A DNA stretch of 64,000 bases from Marchantia polymorpha subsp. ruderalis (taxonomy: Eukaryota > Streptophyta > Marchantiopsida > Marchantiales > Marchantiaceae): assembly GCA_037833965.1 (NCBI GenBank), contig AP031356.1, positions 24,574,501 through 24,638,500 of the forward strand. Reading direction: 5' to 3'. Below, piece after piece: positions 26,931-37,392 of the stretch. Made by a program: the position numbers and the translations under genes. Numbering within the stretch: the first letter of the stretch is position 1; each line of letters opens with the position of its first letter. The notes below the pieces were generated by a model that did no database searches, was not told the DNA's origin, and was given only the letters and a program-made list of their open reading frames with translations.

Positions 26931-29900
26931 ATGGTGCCCAAGAAGAGTGAGAAGGTGAGGAAATTGGTTCCCTTGAAGGTGCCTTACAAGGAATTGAGAC
27001 CCTTCAGACGCGAGTTGAATGAACTACGGCTTGAATTCCTTTTATGGAATTGGAATTGCGTCTCAGCGAGTATCTGCAAGGAAGTAATGGGCGAGAGCAC
27101 GATCGAAGGCGAGGAGCTCCGCGGTAATCCCATGCTGTGGACCATTGAGCATTGAACGAAGGTACTGGGATCCTGTGCGGGCAGCGAAGGAGATCTGCTA
27201 TTTGAGAAGAATAGCGTAGAACTTACGCGCGGCGAGGAATTCTCTTACGGGCCTCTCTTCGAGTCTGGAAGACAGGGAACGAATGGATGGAAGACTGTCA
27301 ATTACAAAGATCCAAAGAGAAGGGCGATCGTGTTGGGGATCATGCACATCTTACGGCCGGCGCGCACGACTTATGTGACGGACTGGCAAGTAGGGTTCTT
27401 CGAACGCATTTTGAAGGGACAGCGAGTACATTGGGCAAGGATCTTTCACAAACTTGTGTGGGTGAATGCAGGCTCCCGGTGGACGGGACCTTTGACCAAT
27501 CACATCACTCCCTTTCTGGTGAATTTATATCGAGGGATGGGATTGCTTACGAAGGAGGAGGAGAAGCGATTTCCGAGAGAACGGGAAATCCTGACAGCTG
27601 AGTCTAGTGAAGGGACCGAAAACGAGAACCGACCCCCCTCAATCCCAACACACACAACAACTCGAGGACCAGTTCTGTAAGACCGGATAGTGCATGTGTG
27701 AAATAAAACTAGAATTAGCCAAGGAGTTAATCATGGTTATGATAGTTATGACTAAATCTAGCTAGTTTAGCTATAATGTATATACTTGGCGGAATAACTA
27801 GAGAAGTTCTAGAAGATTTGAGTGAACACTTCTATTTTGTCTTGTACAAAAGTCTAGATTCCAAGAGAAAAGACTTTTGGACTTCATGTTTAGTTTTGAT
27901 TGGTTTGACTAAAGTAAGAAGTAATTCATTGGTTAGACTAAGTCTAATGTTGACTTAGTGGAAAGTGAGACTTCTAGAAGTTGGAAAGGCACAAATGGCA
28001 TATCGGCACCTCAATCTAGGAATTAGTAAACATCTAGAAGGTTTAGGAGGTCAGTGGCATGTTGCCACATGTTGATAACTAGTCAACCTTACTATGGTTT
28101 ATCTTTGTAAAAGTAGGTTAGAAAGGAATTACCATTTGTTAATATGGTAAATTCTCAAATAGTTTATATAGAGAGGTAGGGAAGAGACTCTCAAGCAAGT
28201 TTGAAGAGTTCATATGTAGAGACTTGTTTCATATATGAAAGAGTGACAAATTTTCAGTACCTTGGAGTGTCGATGAGTGTATGAGTTGGAGTGATACCTT
28301 GAGAGATTGTGTGAGAGGTTGTTTAGGTTATGAGTATGATGTGGAATTCTAGTCTTCTAAAATCATGATGAGCTACCGAAAAGCCATCTGAGGTAGACCT
28401 GAGTGAGAGTCAGCCCGGAGGTTGCAGTTCAGGTGGATGTGGTTCAGAGACGGGAGAAGCCAGAGAGACGATTGGCAAAGAGAAGTAAGGTCGTGAGTGA
28501 TGACAAGGAAGAATTGGCCCACGAGGTAAGAAGTATGGATATGGATGTAGGTGGAGCAAGGCAGCATAGAGCTAGCGCAAGACCAAAGAAGAGGGCAAAT
28601 CGGAGGATGGTGACAGTTGAGGTGTCGGACAACAGCGTGGAGAAGACGGTGGCATCAATTGTGAACACATCCAAAGTCACAGCTAGCGAGGTAATGCGGC
28701 CTGTGGAGATAGGAGTACCTTCGGAGTTGTCAATCAAAGTTCCAGCAGACGTACCGGCAGAACCTTTGAAGGATGTAACGGAATTGGTAAGTCTGATTTC
28801 TTTGTCTTCGGAGCAGACACGGTCTGCGCAGGGCGAAGAGACACCACAGATGAAGATGAACGAGGACCTGGAGAAGGAGTCCACTTTAAGCGAGGAATAT
28901 GACGAAGCTCAAGAGAGCAGTTGCAATAAAGAGGGAGTGGGATTCCGCAACTGCATTGGCACGGGAGCGAGCTGCAACCTTGTCATCCGAGTGCACGGCA
29001 GTGAAGGCGGCATTGCGAGAGCGAGAAGCCCAGCTTCGGGAGAAGGAAACTAAGTGTGAAGTGCTGCAGCTGAATCTAGAGAAGGAATTCGGGCGGTGTG
29101 CAAAGTTGGAAGAGACCTGTGGAGGACTTTGTATCTCCAATGAGAATGCTTGGAATGTAACAGTGGATTTGATGGCGCGATTGGAGAAATCCTTAAAGGA
29201 AGAAGCTTACGATGCGGCAATCAAAAGATCGGAGCGGTTGAGCGAGAGAAGAAACAGGTCGAGGAACTTGCTACATTGGAAGCCCGAAGAGCAGAAGAAG
29301 CTCGTATCGCCGAAGAACTTTGGGGCAAAATCGCAAAGGCAAAGACGGCAGAGGAAGATCTTCGTAGCAAAAATTTTGGAGATTGAGGCGAAGTGCGAAA
29401 TGGAATTCCGACATGCAGAGGAGCTATCAGCAAGTCTGTCAGCGGGAAACCAGAAGCATGAAGAGGAGTTAGCAGATTGGGTCAAGAAATTGGCAGATTG
29501 CGAGTCGGTTAAGTCTTCGGAGGTCGAATGTAAATTAAAGGTTGAATCCGACTGTCGGCGGTTACGAGAGCAGTTAGGGAAGGCGGAGATGAGATCTAAA
29601 GAGTCGTAAAGAAGAATGGAAAAGGCAGAGGAAGTCTACCATCAGCTGCGGGAGGAGTCAACCGACGTGTTGAAATTGCGGTTAGAGAAATGCCTGAACG
29701 GGTTCGCGATGTGGCGATTGGATTCGGTGAAGTGGATGAAGTTAGATTCACTTGAGCAACGGCTGATGAGCGCAAAGGCCAGCGGATCCGCAGGACACAA
29801 ACAGATTGTAGAGTTAGTTAATTAATTTTCAGAGGAATTGAATGAGACACGCGAGAATGTAGAAGTAGAGATTGTAAACGTGTTGCGTAGATTAGGAGTA

Positions 29901-29998
29901 GAGAGTAGTTCAGACAATGTTGTAACCGTTACATCGGACGGCACAGCGCCTGAGACCGATTCGCCTCAGGCGGTTGATATCCTAGAGTTGCCATTGTG
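26931..29998 (+). pseudogene. ORF-X of copy 1, interrupted
   Basis: Unrecognised protein with two regions. The N-terminal globular part (26931-27675) has LEFLLWNWN, VLGSCAGSEGDLLFE, LRPARTTYVTDWQVGFFE, RVHWARIFHKLV and HITPFLVNLYRGMGLL, all with counterparts in copy 2. The C-terminal part (28431-29998) is a long charged coiled coil with KCLNGFAMW and VLRRLGVES near the end. Damage: a TGA at 27153-27155 where copy 2 has Trp; a solo LTR inserted after 27675 (the frame is preserved across the site); a frameshift near 28900; a compensating pair of shifts at about 29240 and 29370; TAA at 29607 and at 29823. The ATG at 26931 matches the start in copy 2. Confidence 0.7.
27676..28426 (+). repeat. Solo Gypsy-A LTR inside ORF-X copy 1
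   Basis: 751 bp starting TGTAAGACC and ending GGAGGTTGCA, in plus orientation, homologous end to end to the Gypsy-A LTRs (reverse complement). Flanked by GTTC on both sides (27672-27675, 28427-28430), or AGTTC if the LTR's last A is counted in the duplication. No internal sequence remains, so this is recombination between LTRs or a bare LTR. It differs from the full element's LTRs at many positions and is older than them. Confidence 0.9.
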
Positions 29999-30008
29999 AA
30001 TAAAGAGG

Positions 30009-30028
30009 CCCAAGGCTCTTTCCTTGGG
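30009..30028 (+). other. Stem-loop after ORF-X, copy 1
   Basis: CCCAAGG (30009-30015) pairs with CCTTGGG (30022-30028), loop of 6, 10 bases after the ORF-X stop and followed by a T run. ATAAAG precedes it. Copy 2 has a differently sequenced stem at the same place. Confidence 0.6.
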
Positions 30029-30216
30029 GGTTTTTTTGTCAATTGGCTTGTCTTGATTGTGAATCTCTATCCAAAGTGTCTGTGCGCTAGTGTGTGATCT
30101 AGGCCTTAGGCACGGTGCACTCTTGTTTGTCGAAGTTACTGCATCATGAATTGTGAGTATTCGGCTCGAGTGTCCTGAGCAGACGAGGCTCCTTGGGATT
30201 TAAGCAAATTCGGGTC

Positions 30217-30984
30217 TGCAACCTCCGGGCCGACTCTCACTAAGGTTTACCTCAGATGGCTTTTCGATAGCTCATCATGATTCCAGAAGACTAGGATTCC
30301 GCATCATACTCATAAGCTAAACACCCTCTCACACAATCTCTCAAGGTATCACTCCAACTCATACACTCATCGACACTCCAAGGTACTGAAAATTCGTCAC
30401 TCTTTCATATATGAAACAAGTCTCTACATATGAACTCTCCAAACTAGCTTGAGAGGCTCTTCCCTACCTCTCTATATATACTACTTGAGAATTTACCATA
30501 GTAACAAATGGTAATTTCTATCTAACTTACTTTTACGAAGATAAACCATAGTAAGGTTGACTAGTTATCAATATGTGGCAACATGCCATTGGCCCCCTAA
30601 ACCTTCTAGATGTTTACTAATCCCTAGATTGAGGTGGCGACATGTCATTTGTGCCTTTCCAACTTCTAGAACTTGCACTTTCCACTAAGTCAACATAAGA
30701 CTTAGTCTAACCAATGAAATACTCCTTACTTTAGTCAAACCAATCAAAACTAAACATGAAGTTCAAAAGTCTTTTCTCTTGGAATCTAGACTTTTGTACA
30801 AGATAAAATAGAAGTGCTCACTCAAATCTTCTAGAACTTCTCTAGTTATTCCAAGTATAGACATTATAGCTAAACTAGCTAGACTTAGTCATAACTAGCT
30901 AGATTTAGTCATAACTATCCTAACCATGATTAATTCCTTGGCTAATTCTAGTTTTATTTCACACATGCAATATCTGGTCTTACA
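30217..30984 (-). repeat. Gypsy-A 3' LTR (left copy)
   Basis: 768 bp, TGCAACCTCC...GGTCTTACA on the plus strand. Compared base by base with 41943-42710 it differs at four sites, all within the first ~70 bases. It contains CTATATATA (about 30471-30480), a possible TATA box on the minus strand. Confidence 0.95.
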
Positions 30985-30998
30985 TTTACCCCCGGACC
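30985..30998 (-). other. Gypsy-A polypurine tract
   Basis: Immediately next to the 3' LTR the minus strand reads GGTCCGGGGGTAAA, a purine-rich plus-strand primer site in the expected place, nine bases beyond the integrase stop codon. Confidence 0.75.
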
Positions 30999-31007
30999 AA
31001 GACTTCA

Positions 31008-32754
31008 CTACGCACTCGGAGTGAAAGAATCTGATCTTCGATGGAATAATTTCAACTTGTCGTGGTTGACTCGATCGAAGTGACGTCCTCCTAACTCCTT
31101 GATATCATAAGTAAAGTTTCCCCACACCTTCTCAACTATGAAAGGTCCAAAATACTTAGAAAGAAACTTTTTCCTAGCTCTCTTGTATCTAATTGCATCA
31201 AAGAGCATCACCCAATCACCTTCCTTGAATGGCTTCAAGTTCTGGTTTCCACTTCGTTTGTCGTGATACTTCTTCTGCAACTGTTGAGCCCGCTCCACTC
31301 GTACCATGGCTAGTGCTCGAGCTTCCTCCAACTCCATCAATTGTTGTTGGCGAGACTTGATGGCTTCTGCTCCATTTGATCTCTTCAACCTTTGCTGGAT
31401 TGTCATGAAAGTAGTCAAGTCAAATTGTATTGGGAGCTTTGACTCAACTCCATACACCATCCGAAAAGGTGAATATCCGATAGATGTTTTCCATGTCGTT
31501 CGATACTCCCACAAGATAGCATGCAACCTCTTGTCCCAGTTTTGCTTGCTCCCATCCATGTCTGCATCCTTAGCCAACATCATACAAAGAGTGTAGTTGG
31601 TCCGCTTCGCCAACCCATTAGCATTGGATTTGTAGGAAGTAGTCACTCTAGACTTGATGGAAAAATGATCTAACATTGCTTGGATCATACTTCCCACAAA
31701 CTCTCCTCCTCTATCCGACACTAACTCCAGAGTACAACCAAATCTGGTTATGATTCTCTCATACAAAAACCTACCAACCTTCTTCTCATTAGTAGATTTT
31801 AGTGGCCTTGCCTCTACCCACTTGGTAAGATAATATGTAGCTATCACAATGAACTTATTTCCCCGAGGAGTAAGATTCAAAGGACCTACAAAATCTATCC
31901 CCCATTTTTCAAAAGGAACTAACATTGGAATTGAAATCAAAGGAGGGGTTTTCATGGACTTTTTAGCAAAAGCTTGACACACATCACAACTCTTGCAAAA
32001 TTCCACACAATCTTTGAAAATACCCTTCCAATGATATCCAGCATCGAGGATCTTGAAGGCTGTTACCTTCCCCGCAAAATGTCCTCCACACACGGCACCT
32101 TCGTGAAACTCCTTCATGAGTTGCAATGCTTCGCCTCTTCCAACAGCTCGTCGTAGCAGACCGTCAGCTCCTTGATGAAATAACACCTTCTCAATGATCA
32201 TATAGGGTTGACATCTTTTTACCAATGCATTCCTTTCTCTTGAATGCATACCTTGAGGAAATTCTCCTTTGAAAATGAACTCCCAAATCTCCTTGTACTC
32301 CTCTGGTACCAATGTCACCGTGTCCATGACCAACAAATCTTCGTCCGGGAAAGTGTCATCCACAGATTGATCTCCTCCCTCATCATAAGCTCTTGACAAC
32401 AAATCCGCATTAGCATGCTTCTTTCCCGGTCGATCCTCAATGGTATAATCAAATTCCGCTAGTAGTAGTTTCCATCTAGCTATCCTCCCCTCAGCATTAG
32501 GCTTGTTGAAAATATATTTCAAGGCCTTATGATCAGTCACTATAGTGAATTTTCCACCCAAAAGATAGTGTCGAAACTTCTTAAGTGAAAAGATGACAGT
32601 TAAAGCCTCCCTTTCGGTCACTAAATAATTCTTCTCTGCTTGTACCATCTGTCTACTAGCATAGGCAATTGGATGATCATGCTTTTCATCATCAAATTGA
32701 CTCAAGGTGCATCCTACAGCAATATTTGATGCATCTGTATATAGAAGAAAAGGT
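31008..32754 (-). CDS. pol: Gypsy-A RNase H and integrase half of gag-pol
   Basis: C-terminal part of the gag-pol polyprotein, separated from its RT by element X at 32755-32759. RNase H: KPFLLYTDAS with the catalytic Asp, TEREALTVIF with Glu, and IVTDHKAL with Asp. Integrase: a zinc-binding HHCC domain (FHEGAVCGGH ... CKSCDVC) and a core with Asp in WGIDFVGP and SDRGGEF. The third catalytic residue is changed: where the family has NGQ.ERTN this reads NGLAKRTN, codon AAG at 31605-31607. The integrase C-terminus (FGPFIVEKVWGNFTYDIKEL) is present, with no chromodomain. The open frame extends to 32801 into X and begins there by chance. About 580 aa belong to the element. Strand transfer is predicted to be lost. 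Confidence 0.95.
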
Positions 32755-32819
32755 TTACCTGTGGTAACACACTTTTTGTTTTTTTTGCAGAATTTAAACA
32801 ATTTTAGAAAACGAGTACC

Positions 32820-34114
32820 AAAGCAGTGTTTGTAGCTAGAGAAGGGTACGCTAAATAGAGTGGACTGATGAGATCGTCACGAGGGCACAAAGAATCACGT
32901 AGTCGGATGTACCAACGCCAACGTCTTCGGCGCCTTCGGCAAAAGCTCCTTTTTGAGGTGTCTCTATTCACGCGCCTCTAGCGTATAAGGAAGCTACGCT
33001 TCCGGCGCAGACACCTCAGGAGGAGGTTTTGCTAAAGACGTCAGGAGAAGGGCCCGGACCTCTAAAGGCATCCGACCATGAGTGCGCCTTCGGCGAAGCG
33101 CCGCTAGCGCGGAAAGGGAAAACCTTCATAACAATCGGGATACACGGTAGATCCAGTTGGTTGAAGTTGCATTAGAAAGAGCTCGGGATGCTCGTTCTAA
33201 CGAGTCCAAGATCATTGGAGATGGATCAGGAATGGAGAAGTTATGAGCGTCGGAAAACTCGTAGCCGGACATGCGCCGTTCGCGCTAGGGTTCACAGCCG
33301 GAAAGGATTCCCGTACGCCCTCGGCGATGCGCCTTCGGTGGAATCACGCGCTCATAGGAGGAAACCCACTCAGAGTCGGAAGCGCCTTTGGCGGCTGTTC
33401 ATGGAAGGAAAGCGCCGGTTGGATGTACGCCTCCGACGTGGCGCTGACGGCCGGATGCGCTGGCATGAGTTGTGCTGGCGGATATGCGCCGGCAGCAACG
33501 GACGAGGCATAAAGGACAAAATAGGCGGTACGACTGCGCGCCGGCATAATTCGATCCGACTGGATGTGCGCCTCCAGCAAGGCGCCGACGGATAATGAAC
33601 GCACCAGCGGCGACACGCCTCCGGAGAAGGGCGGGTTAGGAAAAGACAACAGGGTCGACGTATACCCTGCAGCGGACTCGAGTCCGGAAGGTGGCGGCGG
33701 CGGGAGAATTCAACGTTTAAGCATGCGAATGCGCGCAATGCGGAGACGTGAATTCGCGCATGCAAAGGGCGAACCGTTAAGCCGTATAGCCGACTGCGTA
33801 CGTTGCAACCAGCAAGAACGTTGGACGTTCTTGAAATCGGAGAAGAAAAGACTGCGCTCCAGTCTCATTCTCTCATTCTTGACTTTGCAATTTCCAGTTC
33901 CAAGATTACGCGCAAGGGCGGAGCGACCTGCAGTGAGAGTAGAGAGTGCGGAGACGAGTTGCACAAGGATCTTGGCGGACCTTGAAAGAATTGGGAGTAG
34001 CGATCTTGAACGAGCGCAGAGAGAGTGAGCAGTCAGTGCTTGAGTGGCCGACGCGCAGTGGCGATTGTGAGAGAGCGAGCGAAAGGGAGAACGTTTGTGT
34101 GTGCAGGCAACGCA
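32820..34114 (+). promoter_or_regulatory. GC-rich leader of element X copy 2
   Basis: About 1.3 kb before ORF-X, rich in CpG and in short repeats. CTTCGG recurs at 32925, 32934, 33088 and 33333 (mostly as GCCTTCGGC-type mini-hairpins). A ~34-bp segment (TTGGATGTACGCCTCC...GGCGCTGACGG at about 33418) is repeated with changes at about 33559 (CTGGATGTGCGCCTCC...GGCGCCGACGG). Open frames of 70-154 codons run in several frames at once because of the GC content and the repeats; I do not call them genes. Copy 1 has only about 420 bp here. I could not place a promoter. Confidence 0.4.
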
Positions 34115-36670
34115 ATGTCGAAGGTTCCCCAGCTGCGAGTGTCTCCACTCAGGGTGCCGCAGATCGGTCTACGCGCATTTCAAGATGTGCTGTCGAGGCT
34201 GAAGCTCGATTTTCTCCTCTGGGGGTGGAATTGGACATGTCCGGAGATGGTGCGCGAGTATCTGCAAGAGAGACACAAGCCTTCTCGCGGATTTCGCCCA
34301 CACCCAGAGAGATGGGAAATTTGCAATTGGGCGCAGGTGTTGGGCAGGTGTGCCGGCGAGGAAGGGGATCTCCTCTTCGAGGCCGACAGCGTGAAAGTGT
34401 CCCAGGAGGAAGAAGTCTCTTACAATGAGCTCTTCAAGGTGGCTAGACATCCCAAGAACGGTTTCCGGACACGGGATTACAAGGATCGATTGCGGAGAAA
34501 TGTCGCGACGGCATTGCTGCAGATATTGCAGCCGACCAAGACCGCTTACATGCATGGTTGGCAGGTAGAGTTCGTGGAGCTAGTGTTGTAAGGAGCTCCG
34601 GTGCATTGGGCACGGCTCCTGTGGAAGGTGACGCGCCAACATGCGCAAGAAGAGAGGGGAGGAACGCTCAATCATCTATCGCCTTACTTAATCGTGTTTT
34701 ACCGGGCGATGGGATGTTTGACGAATGCTGAGAAAACTCGGTTTCCGCAGCTGACCCGGACTTATCCAGGTAGATATTCGAGGGAGGCCGAAGTAGACAC
34801 GGATCCGGACGAGGAACCTGCCAGTACGCCTCCGGCTCCGGCTCCAGCAAGAGCAGCAGAAGAACGTCGAAGTGAGCGCATTCCGCGAAAGCGGAAGTGG
34901 GATGAGAGACCTGAGGACGGGCAGCCGGAAGTACCAGCTGCGCCGACTCGTGGTCGGCCCACCCCCGAGCCTCACAGTCGACCAAAACAGAGGGCACGAA
35001 GAATGCCAACTGTTACTGAGAAGACCAGGCGAACTCCGACCCGGCGGAATCTCACACAGGAAGAGATAATTGCTCAGGTCCTAGGGAAGACGGCAGAAAC
35101 CTCTGCACAGAAGGCACCACGGCCTTCGGGAGGAGATGGACGGACTGATGGTCGGCCGACTGCGAGTCGGATGACTGAAGGTCGACAAGCGGAAGGAAGG
35201 CCAACTGAACGGCGCGTTGAACCAGACAGCAGGCCGGAAGCAGAAGAGAGTTTGGCTGACGAGCCAACAATCCTCAGAGGGTCGTCTTCGGCGGAAGGCA
35301 CTTCTGGAAGAACGCCACCAGCAAACAGGCCAAGTGGAGTCAAGACGCGCAGGGTGTATCCGACTCCCAGTCGGACAACTGCTGGTCGGCCGACTGCGAG
35401 TCGGACAACAGAGAGTCAGCCGGATTCGCCGACTGCGAGACGGATGGGGCCAACGACGAGTGTGCGAACGCCTTCGGCGGACGCACCTTCAGCAAGGACA
35501 CCTTCCGCGCAGATTGTGCCGGAAGGACAGGCAGCAGAAGCGGGCGGATCAAGAGTGACAAAAGTCACTGCGGCGTCGACCCCTTCACAAACCGAAGATC
35601 AAGCCGGAACAGGGGCTCAAGCAGTGGGATCTCCCACTGCCCTGGATATTTTAGCAGGCAGTGGAGCAGCAGTCGCAGCGGAAGCTGCTGCGCGCCACAG
35701 TTCCAGGGAGTCGCCAAGGGATTCGGTGGCGACTGAGATCCTCGAGACTGAGGATGAGACGAGCTCGGAAGAGCAAGAAGAGGATTCGATGCAGAAAACG
35801 CCAACAGGGGTGCTGTGCGAACAGATAGTTCCACTCCTGCGATATCTAGATCGCAAGACATCCAAATACGCAAGTGCCTTAAAACCGCAGTCTTATGTGG
35901 AGACGATCAGGCGAAGGACGAGGAGCAAGGTGGCAAGGTGGGCCTCTAGGTGCGGAGTATATGTGGATAGGAACACCGCCCTCCGACAACACCTGGCGGT
36001 CACCCAGAAGCTATACCAAGCCTTGCAGCAGCAGAAGGAGGATGCGGCGACGAAGAGTCAGGCGGAGGCCGAGCTAATACGGGCAAAGATCGAGTCGGAC
36101 TTGCAGGAGGAGCGGAGACAGAACAAAGTCCTAGCAGCCGAGCTTGCGCGCCAGACGCGCGCCTTAGAAGAAAGTCAAAGAGCCCGCAAGGAGGATGAGG
36201 AGTTGTTGCGCAACTTGCAAACCGAGTGCTCGGATTTGAGGGCACAACGTGCGGGATTGGAAATGCAGCTGGCAGAGGTGGAGAGCAGCTGCAGGGCACG
36301 AGGAGAGTTGGCGGCACGGGTGACTCGTTGTCTAAACGGATACACCTATTGGGAGGTGGCAGCTCAAGAGAGGGTTACACTCCGGGAGTTCGAGCTTCGG
36401 GCGGCGGCCTTGACGGAAGGTGACAGTCGGAGTCGGCGGCGAGTGGCGAGAAAATTAGAAACTTTCTTGTCGGGTGCGCGCGACACTATGGCGCACTTGC
36501 AGTCGGAAGTCACTGCAGCGCTCCGACGCCTGGGGTTACGCAGCCGGTCGGAAGACTGGCAAGGTAGAGACAGTAAGCGGAGCAGTCCGGCGCGCAGGAG
36601 GCGCAGCACCGGATCTGCTGAGTGCAGTAGAGTAGTTTGGTTTCGCGCAGATGCTGCGAGTGGTAGATAG
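34115..36670 (+). CDS. ORF-X of copy 2, one in-frame stop
   Basis: About 850 codons, broken only by TAA at 34589-34591, where copy 1 has Lys (RILKGQRVHW against LVL-stop-GAPVHW). The N-terminal ~190 codons form an unrecognised globular domain shared with copy 1: LDFLLWGWNW, VLGRCAGEEGDLLFE, LQPTKTAYMHGWQVEFVE, PVHWARLLWKVT, LSPYLIVFYRAMGCLTNAEK. Residues ~220-440 are a Pro/Arg/Ser/Thr-rich linker with repeated GRPTASR-like units. Residues ~520-700 are a Glu/Arg/Leu coiled coil, followed by RCLNGYTYWE and LRRLGLRS, also conserved. The order of motifs recalls the 'putative plant transposon protein' domain (PF20167), but that is a pattern impression, not a match. The ATG at 34115 aligns with copy 1; the frame is open 90 bases further upstream. 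Confidence 0.7.
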
Positions 36671-36703
36671 GATAGCGTAGTGCTAGTTAGGATCTTTTGA
36701 GAG

Positions 36704-36732
36704 TATAAAGTAGATCAAGGCGTTTTGCCTTG
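36704..36732 (+). other. TATAAAG and stem-loop after ORF-X, copy 2
   Basis: TATAAAG (36704-36710), then CAAGGC (36716-36721) pairing with GCCTTG (36727-36732), loop GTTTT. Position relative to the ORF end, preceding TAAAG and stem size match copy 1, while the stem sequence differs. It could be an RNA 3'-end element, or the R region of an LTR with a TATA box in front. Confidence 0.55.
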
Positions 36733-37373
36733 GGACTCTTCCAATTTCGGAAGTGCAGATCAGGAACTCACTTTCTTGGCGTGTTTGTGCATTTTGGTCC
36801 TGGCACCACGTAGAGAAGCTGCAGCATAGCGAAGTTACCGTATGTTGTAGTTGAAGGCCTTCGGCTGAATGTTCAGAGCTAGTACCCGGTTAGAGACTTG
36901 AGTAGTGCGGATCTGCACCTGCGGGTGATTTCTGATGCTCAGAGCCGGCTGCAAGTTAGAGACTTGAACAGTTCCCCCTTACTCCTTCGAGTGACATATC
37001 CTGATTGTACTCCTACGGGAAGTTTCCCCTGAATGCCAATGTGAAGTTTCATTACTTCGTGTAAACCTTGGTTTGTAATTCAGGTTGTGTGTGTGTTATT
37101 GGATCGTGTTTTCAGTAAGTTCTCAGTCGGGTCTGCACTCCCTGCGTTTTGTGTGATAGTCGAGGGTGACGTCCACGGCGTACGTAGAGGCTTCGTTCCG
37201 AAGTGAGAAGTCCAGTCCGGGTACCCCCGCTAGTTCATGGCGGAAGGGCAGTAAAAGCCGGAGTGGGAGGCACTTCCTGCAGAACCTCTGAGTGAACTTA
37301 CGAGACACTTTCCTCCTGAAATCCGAAGCGGAGGTCCTGACCGACCTCCGAGTTGTGCTTTTTGCCAGTTTCA

Positions 37374-37392
37374 GGTGTGTGTGTGTGTGTGT
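37374..37392. repeat. (GT)n microsatellite in element X
   Basis: About nine GT units in the 3' tail of X copy 2. Confidence 0.85.

Noticed and set aside
33188..34028. Open frames of 135 and 154 codons in the leader of element X copy 2, plus others on the opposite strand
   Set aside because: The DNA is GC-rich and repetitive, frames are open in many registers at once, copy 1 has no counterpart, and their internal repeats follow DNA repeats.
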